This document shows, in pieces, positions 36,845 to 49,300 of a DNA stretch of 64,000 nt. The position numbers were made by a program, and so were the translations under genes. Origin of the DNA: Chaunax sp. Z400 (lineage: Eukaryota > Chordata > Actinopteri > Lophiiformes > Chaunacidae); NCBI GenBank assembly GCA_037577475.1, contig CM075195.1, positions 26,867,399 to 26,931,398 on the forward strand, written 5' to 3'. Below the pieces are notes generated by a model. It was not told the DNA's origin. It did not search any database and saw only the letters and a program-made list of their open reading frames with translations. Each line of letters starts with the position of its first letter. Within the stretch, counting starts at the first letter, position 1.

Positions 36845-37215
36845 AACAACCCAGCAGAGAGGAGAGACAGGTGGCAATGCAAAGAGGAGGCAGGACGGAG
36901 GCAAACGAGCTGGGATCCGGGTCCAGGCTAAAAGTGGCTCTGTATGAACCTGCAGTACCCGGCTTCTTTCTCACCAATGCTTGCTCTCTCATTAACAAAC
37001 AAGACGACATGAGACGACAGATTACGGTGATAACGGAGACCTGGCTGCATTAAAACATCCCTGACAGAGCCACAGAGGTAGCAGGCCACATCTTCTATGC
37101 ACACCGCACAGAAGCACAGGGTACTACATGTCCCACATGATGTCATTAGCAGACAGCAAAACAAACAGAGCATTTTTATTGTGGCAGGAGATTTCAACCA
37201 CTTTCACTACATTTG
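36845..37215 (+). pseudogene. LINE endonuclease-domain fragment
   Basis: The frame continues into FFLTNACSLINKQDD and VITETWLH, the N-terminal signature of an AP-like endonuclease in non-LTR retrotransposons. In another frame FIVAGDFNH is the AGDFN block further on. It lies directly after Tc1 debris, giving a misleading fused open frame. Confidence 0.7.
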
Positions 37216-39461
37216 GTTATCCATCAGACTGTGATTTGGTAGCAGCTCCGGTCTTTTTAAAATTGATCTCAAGGAGGACTGAAGACATTTTCCAGCAATA
37301 AAACAAATTCCGATTGAGAGTGAGGTTTCCGCTCATGTTGAGTTCATACAAAAACTGACTGACTGGATTCTATAAGGAGAGACAATGTATGTGAATGAAC
37401 ATATTTCTTTTCAAGAAGTTTGTGTTTCCATCTTTAAGTGATTGTTCAGCACAGTTCAACCTAAAACAGCACTTTATTAAGTTCTTCTTTAAGGATGTCA
37501 TGTTTTAATGGACTGAAAGGAATTTATTTACAATGCAAATTTAGAGACAAAGAGTTTTTTGCGCTTTGTTTTCCATATTTGTCCTGTACAGCCTCTATAT
37601 TTTTGCCTGTTTGAGTTAATTATTAATTTTGTATCTTTATCAAAGCAGCCTGGAAGACTAAAGAAGTGTTCAAAAACAGATACATGTTGTTTAAGATTAG
37701 TTATGCCAAAAACACTTTACTGCAAAACTATGAACATTTTATACTTTAAAAAAAGGGGAACTAAACTGATTTTGTCGGTCTGGCAAAAAGCCTTATTCTG
37801 TATCTGTAGGTATCAAACTGTTTAGACCTCAGCAGCTGAGGAGGGTCGACTTACTGGACCACTTGAATGAATTGCGATGCATCCTTTGTATAGCAGGAAA
37901 AACACTGCATCACAGACTATAGACCAGGTTTTTGTTGGTCAGTGGCAGAATGACTTTCTCAAGATAGCAATGCACCAACAATTCACTTGCTTTTAAGACT
38001 AAAACATCCATGGGGACAAAGATGAGCGTAGGTACTACAATGTGGACACTGGGTGTGAAAGTGACAAATGCATCCATTGGAACTTACAGTGGCACTTTGT
38101 GCTGTGCACAAAGATAGAGATGGAGCCCTAAAAGCTTTAATAAAGCTGATGTCATATTAAATATCTTCACCTCATATTCTTGGAAATATAAAATAAAATG
38201 AACAATGTCCTTACTGCTGTCTTTAAAAATGGTTACTGCTCTCCGACTAATTTACCAATTATTTTTTCCACTTGCACCAAAAAATTGTCATCATCTGATT
38301 AATTTCTCAATTGATCCATTTGCAGTCAAAATTGTTGTAATGGTAGTTTTTTTCTGTCCATGAAATCAACTAATCAGCTAATCGGAAAAAAAACAACATC
38401 CAGACACACTTTGTATGATTGACATGATTTATTATTTAAAGGCACAAAGCAGAGAGAGCTCTGCTTTTTTCTTCCAAGGCTGCAGCGTTGTTGCCATGTG
38501 CCAGTTGTCTACATTTGTAGACACTACAAATTCTTTAAGGAGCACAGGGCGCTATCTAAATCACCACTAAAGTCATGTGACATTAAGTATTTAACAAATA
38601 GTCCCTCAGGTTTGGCTTCACAGCAGAACATGTCCTTCCACTGTTCCTCTGAATCTCACGTTCAGCACACCACCTACCGTTCTTTATATAGTATATAACA
38701 TGGATAAAATAAAAATAATCATCTTAAAACAAGTGTGCAGAGTCTTGGACTATAAACAACAATATAATCCAGGACAGCCTCAGTGCATTTAGTCATGCAG
38801 TTGACACTGAATCGTTCACAGCACAGGCAGCAAACCATGAAAATAAAATCGTATAAAAATAAATCTTTAAATAAAACAAAGCTGAGAAAAGGAATGAGGA
38901 ATGTTTGATCTGCAAACTGAATGTGGCATCAGGATTTCTAATAATCAGTTAATGTGGAAAAAAACTCCACTTCGCTTCCCTTTGAGTCAAATTTTTAGTC
39001 TGTGTCAGGAATTATAATGTATAGGATGAGGAACTAAGCTGCTAAAAAAACGAATAACTGGAGACTAACCTGTATATTAGTCATAACATTCTAATACTGG
39101 AGGACAGCGACAACATTACTTCACATCATAAGTGCAAAACAATGCTAATGTTTTAAGACACTGCTTATAAACCACAGACTGACATGATCACAAACTCCTT
39201 CTAGAGAACTACTGAGGTCTGGTTCAGCTGCAGGCAGTGAGGGGGCGTCGGCCTGTTTTAGTGCATATATTCCAGTTATTTACACAGTGAGTAAAAACGT
39301 ACAGACAACAAAACAGACAAAAATAAAAGTGCGACAGTGACAGTGATGGAGAAGAAGAATTAAAAGGTCAGATAAAAGGTAGTAAGGAAACGTTCCTAAG
39401 TGATATTTCACTTTGGTCATTTGTTGCATCTCAGGCAACACAAATGACAAATTTGTTTGAC

Positions 39462-39512
39462 TTCTGCTGAGATGCCTGAGATGCCTGTTGCATCTCAGGC
39501 ATCTCAGCAGAA
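39462..39512. repeat. 23-bp perfect inverted repeat
   Basis: Arms 39462-39484 and 39490-39512 are fully complementary with a 5-base loop. Each arm contains GATGCCTGAGATGC or its complement. Confidence 0.95.
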
Positions 39513-39567
39513 ACTAAACTATTACATTATAATTAATCCAAACTTGTACTTATTTTACCCTGAAGCC

Positions 39568-40359
39568 GGGCTCACGCTACTGGAGTTTTCAAATCTGAAC
39601 CGATTTCATCACACACATATCGAGAATCTCAAACATGAATACAAATTAATGTAGCATCACACATTACAAGAAATCATCAAGATTCTCATGTCAGAGGGGG
39701 CAATAAAAGCACCGCTTCACGTGATTTCTGGAGAAGCAGCCGTGTAACATAAGCCTCATTTCCACTGTGTAGTACCAGCTCTACTTTTTTAGTACTGAGG
39801 GCTGAGCAGGTTCTCAAAAGGTCCCATGAAACACTACAGACCACTGATTGGTCAGAGAGAATCGTTTCTGCGTCATTGCATCATCAATGCTCGGCACGCC
39901 AGGAATATCCTGCACAGCACAAATCAATGGCCGCCACACTCAAACAGCTAAGCTACTTTAGTCACTGTAACTTTTTTATTGCAACCATGTGTACTGTTGA
40001 AGAATAAAAAACAATGAATGGTTAGGAGGACGCGGTCGACACGGGGAAAAGAGGTGAGATTTAATCTGTTGGTTCAACAGCAGTATGCTAATTAATATTA
40101 GCCTAAAAGGCTAAAATGTTTCCTGTTGCTCTCATTGACTATAGTGAGCTCACCTGGAAAGCACTGACATAATCATACAGATTTTGACTCCTAAAAATCA
40201 AACGTGTGAAAATGATCCGAGCAGATCAGGAGGTGTAAGACTGGATCTTGAAACACCTCACACTACCGATAATCTGGGCCGAACATCGTTCCAGACCAGA
40301 TTTCGCCTCCGATTGTTAGGAGGGGTGAAATCATCCAGATTCTCCTGTAGTGTGAGCCC
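39568..40359. mobile_element. TIR element (MITE-like) with nested insertion
   Basis: Termini GGGCTCACGCTACTGGAG (39568-39585) and CTCCTGTAGTGTGAGCCC (40342-40359) are inverted repeats with 2 mismatches in 18. The interior contains a different MITE end (39753-39775). Confidence 0.65.
39753..39990 (+). mobile_element. Partial MITE, same family as 49632-50133
   Basis: Begins GCCTCATTTCCACTGTGTAG, matching the terminus of the complete element, and shares a CAGTGGTCTG..GATTGG-type interior. No opposite terminus is found. Confidence 0.65.
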
Positions 40360-40665
40360 ATGCCAAAAGTAAACATCATTGTTCTAGTCCTGTCACACAG
40401 TCCCTTACAGCTTTAAGAGGTTGTGTTACAGGACAGAGGATCTGAGCAGGAGGAAGGCTGATAATAAACACTAAATGTTTAGACTTGAGTGAAATACAAC
40501 TGATGGTTTCACCTATTGAACCTTGTGTTCCTACCGTACCAGGGTGAATGTATTTATGTTTGTGAATGTCCCGTATGTGTTTGGAATGTCTACATGCTAG
40601 TAGGAAGAGACAGAGACAACAACACAGAGTCTGGGTGGAGCGGCAGCAGGACGTCCTGAGTTGGA

Positions 40666-40746
40666 TCAAATAGTGATGCAGTGCTGTCGCAGTTTGGCCT
40701 CAAGGTACTCGTGGGTTAAATTATGTCTGGTGATTATTCCAACAAT
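40666..40746 (-). CDS. clcn6: clcn6 last coding exon
   Basis: Acceptor GTCTTTCAG, then [26 protein letters not shown] and TGA at 40668-40666. It completes CBS2 and the C-terminus; human ends QHYQTI. Confidence 0.96.
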   Translation of the reverse strand: MVGIITRHNLTHEYLEAKLRQHCITI

Positions 40747-43314
40747 CTGAAAGACATGGGAGATAACAAAAGAGTTTGGTCAGACACAACATAAACCACT
40801 GCATGTTGGACTGTAACAGAACAATGTTTTTGTTTGGGGGTTTTCCTGGTGGGTCATGATCCTACGAAGCCTCCCTGGATCAGCTGAGAGAAAAAAAACA
40901 GTATCTATTAAATCTGAGACCCTGGCTCCACAAGAAAACATGGCTACATGTCAGCATTATTTTTCCCCCAAGAGTGTTCCACCTAGTCCCACCCTACTGT
41001 GCTGTGATGGGCTAGTATTTTATCTGTCTGATTGCAATATTACACAAAAACTACTGGACAGATTGTCACGACACTTGGAACAAAAAGGAACTGCTGAACT
41101 TTTGCGTAGATCCAGTCAAAGGGGTAGATCCATGGTCTTCATTACTTGACTGATGTTTCAGTGACAGATCCAGTACACAGTGGCTTTGGTCATCCAGTTA
41201 GGATATAGACAGTTGCATTAATTTTGGACCTTGGGGGAGGTATACACCCTGAGCGCCCTTCTAGTTTATGTTTTCACCAGTGTCTGTTTCTTTGTTGGTC
41301 TTTCAGCATGATTTTGTGAAAACTACTGAACAGATTTCTATGAAACTTGGTGGGAGGATGGAGGATGGATTTAATAGACTCCATTAAATTTTGGTACAGG
41401 TCCAGATGAAGGGGCAGATTGATGAGGATCTTAATCTCTCAGGGAAAAATGCATGGATCTTGATGGAAAAAAAAGATATACTGTATATACATGTATATCA
41501 GACATATTTAGGGGTTGGTATGTGTGTGTGTGTGTGTGTGTGTAATTTAGTGTGGATCCAAATAAAAATCTGGATCCATCAGATTTAAATGTTTGGTTGT
41601 TAAAAATCTGGTAACCTTAAACTGTGGGTACAGGTTGATTTTGGATGAGGACTGAACTAAAGGAGAATGTTGGGCCTTGATGAAGGTAAGCATTATTTAC
41701 AGACAAATATTGAGAAATATTTGAAAATACTTGTTTAGAATTGTATTTTTTATGCCTGTTGATTTGATTTGCGCTTCTCTTTTTGTATGGATACATGTTT
41801 TCTATGAAAGTAATGCTATTTTATGTGACTAAATGTTAAAGAATATTATGGTTGTTTTTTAAGTCGATGATGAACATTTATTAGAAGCTTTTTGTGTGAC
41901 TTGGTCTAAACACTATTTCCTGATTGCTCCAGTTTTAATAACAATGTCGTTGGAGGAGGTTTGCGCTCTCTTAAACTGCGTTAACACCAAACGCGACGCA
42001 AATTTTTTCACGCAGCGTGATTCCATATAAAGTAAATGGAAAGCCACGAGTTGATGTGCGTAGACGCAAATTCGCTAATGCAGAAGTGGAAGACAAGCAT
42101 ATTGTAGCTGTATGACACCTGTGTGTGCCTCCTGATGATGTTGTGAACCCAGACATGGCAACGATTGGTTTTCCAACATATCTGTGACCTCCATAACATA
42201 CACAAGGCAGCTACTGTGTTTACTACAATCATGGTTGGTTCATGACGGCAGTAAATGGCAGAAATAAACGCTCTTCGTCGCGTTACTTGCGCGATATAAT
42301 GCAAGTAAATTTAAATGATCCCACGATGACATTCATGCAAGTAAAGCAAGTAAATTTAAGCCAGTAAATGGACTGTACTGATTGGACCTTTCAGGTCTGA
42401 CAGACCACTCTAAGCGTTCACCCATTCACACAGTGGCATTCATGCAAGGCGTAACCATTCACGCAAACACTCACACACCAATGGAACAGCCATTGGGTTC
42501 AGTATCTTGCCCAAGGACACTCCGACATGTAGACTGCAGGGGCTGGGGATTGAACCACCGACCCTCCGATAAGCAGACGACCGCTCTGCCACTGAGCCAC
42601 AGCTGCCCCAGTAGAACATGAAGCAGTGTGAACGTAACATGAGTCCTGTTCTACAGTAGTCTGGTGTTGAGCTCTCTCAGCCAGAGTGCAAAATACTCAA
42701 AATGACTAAACATGTTTTGTAAGTTTTGTTCACATATTAAAAACCAAACATTTACATGGCAGAGGGATAACGGGGCATATGAATATAAATCCATAGGCAT
42801 GGATTACCAAACTGTGGGCGTTTTTTCCCTCACCTGACCCTGGGGGTGCTCTGAATGATCCAAATATTGACTTAGAAATCTAAAATCTTTTCCAGGACTA
42901 CTTACTTCTCCGACGGCGTTGACCACTGGTAAGTGGCGCAGGCCCATTGTCCTGAACAGGTTGAACACCTGGGAGGTGCGGGTGTTGGGTGACACTGTGT
43001 AGGGACACGGGTTCATATAGGGGGTGACATCCTAGGAACACAGGAAACGTCATTTTATTGAATTTTCAACAACTCAGACATTTGTTTTATTAAATTTGTG
43101 GAATTTCTCTTTGTATTCCACTCAGAGAAGTACACCTTTGACTTAGTGTTTTAATCACTCGTACCACTATCATACGGGGGTTGAGCAGGGCAAGGTCCAA
43201 GTCATGGATGTCGGGGTATCGGGGGTAATCTTCAGTCATCTCCGCATACGACAGTCTGGGTTGAGTGGTGCTCTGTGATGGACAGTATGGAGACATCTGT
43301 CACTGGAATGACTC

Positions 43315-43363
<49 letters not shown>

Positions 43364-46300
43364 TGACCGACTGGTTCTCAGCGTAGCAGACCCCTCTGTA
43401 GAGCAGGTTGACCAGCTGCGAGCGCAGGATGAGGCCGTGGAAGGTGAGCGGTCTGAAACGCTCCTCCATGGTCCACTCCTCACTGGGAGACTGATCTGGG
43501 TACAGGTTGGGGTAGGGGGCGTGTCTGCAGGTGGACAGCAACAACACAACAATCACAGGACGGCTGGTTCACTGATGGAAGGCAGATCTCCTCATGTGTG
43601 TGAAACTCTAACCAAACATGGTCATACAGTATGAAGCAGCATCAGAGAGAGGGATTAACTAAAGAGTTAGTAGTCCAGGATGTGGAGGCAAAAACACTGT
43701 TGTCTAGGGTTTAAGATGAATAAAAAATAAAGAGTGAGAAAGAAGAAACTGTATTTTGTGAGTTTTATTAAACAAGCTCAAACTTAAAGTATTTCAGCAG
43801 AAAGGTCAGATGTATGGACAGCGTCTCGCCACAAGTGACAAAGAGAGGAGAGATCAGGATGGTTCTAAACACAGTGTGTTCTCCCACATAGCCTTGATAT
43901 GCAGCTTACAGATAACAGAACAGACATCCTGGAGCCCATAGGAATGGAATCTATAACCTCGAGATGAGGTTATAGATTCCATTACTCATGAGATATAAAT
44001 TCCATTACATATGACATTTTTTCAAACTACCATTACTGGCAGAACTGTGCTCTGACAGGCTGATGGCTACGGCGCCTCCTCCAGTCCATTTGTCAGCTGG
44101 AATTACTGACTTAGAAATTTTTTTTTTTAAATCACTCCTACCTACATTTGTTTAATAAGTTCCTTATTTCTGTTAATTACTTTAGTTCAACAGTTTCTAA
44201 TAAAGTCATATATTATTAATTTCCACAAGTGTCGATTTTTTTTATTTTTTATATTAGTTGTTTAATCGACTAAAAGCTTTTTCCTCGTTCATTATTATAC
44301 CAGCCTTAGTCAACCTCTAAACCCAACACTCTCCATATAATCTCTTATGGCTTCACCCTGTTTATGGATTAATTTAATGATTGTTTGATTAATCTAACAA
44401 CTATTCACTGATTATTCTATACATTAGTTTTTATTGATTAATGTAACAATTACTTTACCTCAAATAGATATTGAAAAAGTCTCATTAATATTTCAACATT
44501 TTATTTACTCATCTATTCCTCCTCTAGTTTCCATGTCTCTGTTATGACATCAATGATAATAATAGACTGTGTCAGATGTCTGATGATAAAGATACTGGAC
44601 CTTACACTCTAATGGATTACTGTGACACACATTAATTTAATCACTGTCACTGTCCTGAACAGGAGAATCATTATTTTCACTCAGGTACTTGACTTATTGG
44701 ATGTATTTGTCATGGTTCTGTATTTAGGTTGCCATTTCCTGTTTTATTTTGTAAGTTTGGTTCTCTCTGTCATGTCTTGTGCTTTACACTTCCTGTCTTC
44801 TTTTCTTATGATCTGTTTTACCCTTTTAGTTCCTCTGTCTGTGTTTTAGTCTTCTATGTTTTAAGTTCCAGTCTGCTCTCTTTCCCTCTGTGTTTATGTT
44901 TGCTCTGTTTTATAATAGTTTATTATTATATCCTCCTCTTGTTTTCCCTCCACTGTGATTGTCTGATCATCCCCACCTGTCTCTGGTCGTCTCCTCCTCC
45001 CTATGCCACCTGTTCCCCATCTCCTCTCATTACCTGTGTATTTAATCTGTGTTTCTTACCCTCTTTGTCAGTTCGTCTGTTTTGCCCTGCTTTGCCCTTT
45101 GTGTTTGCCTGTTTAAGGTTGTATTTAGTTATTAAATCACTGAATACAAATACGTTGTCTCTGGCTGGTGTCTGCATTTTGGGTCCTCAACTTTTTTTGC
45201 TGCCCATAATAGTATTTTAACCCTGGAGTAATCCGTCAGTACTGTGTATTCTTCACTAAAACGATTAAAAGATAGTAACGGCAGGTGGCCATCAAAGTAA
45301 ACAGAAAATATAAACAACATTATAATGTCAGATGACGCATGGTGTAACATTACATTATCATAAAATAATATATATAATCATTCATATCATCATAATCAAA
45401 TTCCACTCAGAATGAACCTAAATTCAACTCGTAACCACGGAAACAAAAGATGAAAGTTCCTAAAACGCAAAAGGCATCACTTCAGTGCTTGGTTGTTGAC
45501 AGACGGACGGAACCCATTCCTTTTTCCCCTCAGCACTTCATTCGTGGTGGATAATAATGTAAACAGATGTTGACGATGGCTTTTAGTAATCTTGTATTTC
45601 AACCACTAGTATGTATGTGTATTGTTTGTCACTCTAATCCCTTCATTATTGTCATATTTTGTCTTCATTCCTCCACCGTGTTTATCCTGTCTTCATGTCT
45701 GATGCTTTAATAATAATTTATAATGCTCTGTCATAATACTGTTGTTGATTTGTACATGTATGTAATGGTATGTAAGACATAAAACTTTAGGACATCACAA
45801 TCCCTGTTTATCTGCTGTTCAGGCAAACTAATAACAATCATCATCATCCTCTTTGTTTCCATGACCCAATGAAAAAGTTTTTAAAAAAAAGATAAATAAT
45901 GTTCACAAATACTTTCATGATTATGACTCAGTAAATTCAAACAAAAACAATAACAATGCTTTATGTATTATTTCTTTGTTGTAAATGTAAATATTCCATA
46001 CTATAATCCGAATAGCAGAAGTCACTTATCTTCAGTGTTTAGTTGTCAGTAAATCCACTCAGACTAAGTAACACCATCTAAAATGGTTCTTACCTGACCA
46101 GGCTGACTATATACTGGTGTACCTGTGTGTCTGTCCTACCTCCTCTCTAACATCTGCTGCAGCAGGTCCTCTCTCTCCTCTGCCGGCTCCACCGCGGCGT
46201 TCAGCTCGTCACAAATATTCCTCAGCTCACTCGAAGGGTATGACTTCATGGACTGGCAGCGCCGCCTCTGTTCCCCCGCACGGGACATCACACTGCATTT

Positions 46301-49300
46301 CTGTGTGCACAGTGAAGCGTAAGGTTACACACTGATGTTGAGACCCAGATCCATTCTAACACCCACAAACCAGATCACTGACACAGTCAAGAAAATGTGG
46401 AATTAACACGAGCAAACTAATCCTTGCAGACAGGACTAGGATCCATCACTACATTAAAATATGAGAGAAATACAAGGAGGGAAATATTTGTCTCATTTAT
46501 TGACTTGAAAGTTGTTTTAATATGTTTTGCATTTGATTCGGTATCCAGTAAATCCAATAGTGCTACAAAGCAGCCCTTGATTTACAATATTGTTCACAAT
46601 GCACTGAGATCCTAAAGCACACGTCTGGCTATAAATGTAAATCTATGTTATTTAGGTTATTCTCTTTGTAAATGAAAGAACAAGCAGGGCTCCACTGCTG
46701 CTACAACACTAACATAGACCTCTACCTCCATCTATTGGTAACTGAATGCACTTCAGCATATGACTCATGAATTTAGTGCAGTCAAAAGAAAAAAAGGGAG
46801 AAGAGGAAATCAGTTTGCGTAAAAAGAAGACAAGAAGGAAATGACTGGAACAGTGGAGAAGATTAAAGGGATAATACGTAACAAAAGGACTCTATATGGT
46901 CTCTTTCAAAAGCAATCATCAGGTTTGGCCCTGTAGAAGTTTGCTGATGTGTCTGTATCTGCAGAGACCCAGCCCTCTGCCTGTCTTTTCTTCTTCTCTC
47001 AGTACTTTGCTGTGTTTCAGCAAAGCAGACAGGAGGGCGTCTGCACTTCAGCTGTTTTCACGCTAAATCTGGAGGGTTGTGCGAAGGTGTGGATGTGTTT
47101 ATTTGTGTTTTAGAATGCAACTCCTATGAAACATTCCATTTTCTTCTGTTTATCCAGGGTCGGGGTCACATTGGCAGCATTCTAATAAGGGTGCTCTAGA
47201 CGTCCCTCTGCCCAGCAACACTTTCCAGCTCCTCCAGGCGTTTCTAGGCTAAATGACGTATGTAATCCCTCCGATGAGTTCTCCGTCTACCCTGGGGACA
47301 GGGGTATTTAAACCTGATTTTGTGTGAAATGTGCCCGGACAACTCCAAAGGGAGCCTTCCAGGGGGTTTTCCAACCAGATGCCCGAATCACCTACACTGG
47401 CTGCTTTCGATGCTAAGGAGCAGCGGCTCTACTCCTGATGACGTCTAGAGTCTGAGCTCCTCACCTTATCGCTCAGGAGGAGACCAGCCACTAGAGGAGG
47501 CTCATTTGAGCCGATTTCATTCTTTAAGTCATGAGGGATGGACCGTAGATCGACTGGTAAATCAGGAGCTTTGTCTTCAAACTCATCTCCCTCACCACCA
47601 GGACGGTCCGATACAATGCCAACATTACTGCTGGGGCTGCACAAAACCACCATCTTACACAAAATGTTCCCATCTCTCATGAACAAAGTCCCGAGATTGA
47701 GGCAGCAACTCACCCCCACAAATCCACAGATTTCCAGTAGAGTACCATGGCCTCTAATTTGGCGGCGGTAACACTCATGTGGACCGCTTCACACTCAGCT
47801 GCAAACTGCTCCAGCATGAGCTGAAGGTCACAGACTGATGACGCCAACAGGACCACATCATCTGCAAAGAGCAGAGATGCAATTCTTTGGATCCCATCCC
47901 GGACATTCTCCTCACCTCACATTCTCCTCACCCTTGGGATCCTGTCCATGAATGTTATGAAGAGAATCGGAGACAAGGGATAACCTTGACAAAGTCCAAC
48001 ACAGAGAATATGGACACAACTCTGACGAACCTGACGGCTCGTAGCTACAGCCCACCTACCCCATACTCCTGCAGTACATCCCCACAGGACTCCCTGAGGG
48101 ACACGGTCATGTTTTATTATGCTGATTCACTACTTAGTTTTGCTGACTCAGTTCCCTTTCATCATTTACTGTCCAACTCAATCAACCTCTGCTGTTCTGT
48201 TTTGCTCTACTGTTGAGCTGGGGAGAGGGAGCCAACTTTGAATGGCAAGCAACAAATGCTCATGTCTTTAACAACATACACAGACAGCTTGTTCTTATTT
48301 TCATCCTTTAGCCTTACAGTGTACACTGTTGGTAGGGTGGCAGCATCATTAGAGATGCTTAAAATCCACAGTGTCCTGAAATGTCCTCAACCTCCCCTCT
48401 CTTTACCCACTGCCTCTGGATATGAGGCTGAAAATGTTAAATAGAGCAGGACATACCTTGAAGCGGATGTTGTTGCTAACCAGGATGTTTCCCTTCATGA
48501 AGTCCTGTTCGTTCTGCCGGTTTTCAGTGACCACAGGGAAGGCATGGTAGACAGTGGTGCGCAGGATGCTGACTAGAGACTGGACCCGGGTGTGAGGGTA
48601 GACATAGGTCAGGTTGGGCTCCATGATATCGCTGGCAGTCAGCCTTGAAGAGATGAGGGAAAGAATACTCACAGATAACATGAACACACAGGATAGAATG
48701 GGAGCAGGTCCTCTTCTACCAAGTCTGCCATGTTGCACTGCCAAGTTTCTACAGTAGCCCAGACAGTCTACAAACTAAACCGTCTAGAGTAAGGTGTGGC
48801 GATGTCTACTGAATTTTTATGACAATGTCTACAGTGAAACATCACGATGGACGATGATGTCGACCCTCAGAGTCAGGAGTTGTTGATGAAGTTGTTTTTT
48901 TTGCTGCATCTCATAGTAGAAAAGCTGACTTGCTGAAGTGAGTAGGGAGAATTGTTGTTATTGCAGCTCAGGTAGCCATGATAGTTTGGTTGAGTGTGTC
49001 GACCAATCAGAGGTGTCTACCTGACTTGTCAATCAGACCTCCATCAACCTAACACTATTCTAGAGAGGGCCTATTCCATGTTTTGTGTTTTTAATCGGCC
49101 ACCATGGGGGAGGGTGAGAGGAGGGGTGTTCAGTTGGTTGCAATCTGCAAACATACAAACAACAACAACACATCTTACTTGTCCATCTCAGTCTCAGTCT
49201 CCCACTCCAGGAGTGGCACTCCTCTCAGCTCGATGTGGATGTCATAGAGGCCCTTGTTGAAGAAATCCCCAGTCCACTTGGCAACCTGATCGCCAAAACA

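Larger units (their letters stand above)
18725..38427. other. Intergenic region between clcn6 and cnp3
   Basis: About 20 kb in which I find no host gene. It holds a retroelement ORF fragment (21950-22370), a 46-bp fold-back (21367-21462), several dispersed repeats, a pentamer array (30317-30440), and a Tc1-like plus LINE composite (36075-37215). Regulatory elements for the natriuretic-peptide genes could lie here but cannot be seen without cross-species comparison. Confidence 0.5.
38428..40665 (-). other. Probable clcn6 3' UTR / downstream region
   Basis: No further coding frame. An AATAAA on the minus strand lies at 38433-38428, which would give a ~2.2 kb 3' UTR, but transposon copies (39568-40359) lie inside the interval, so the real end could be closer to the stop. 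Confidence 0.35.

Noticed and set aside
44622..45220. Two long hydrophobic open frames resembling membrane proteins
   Set aside because: They arise from pyrimidine-rich LTR-like repeat sequence, giving Leu/Phe/Ser-rich translations.
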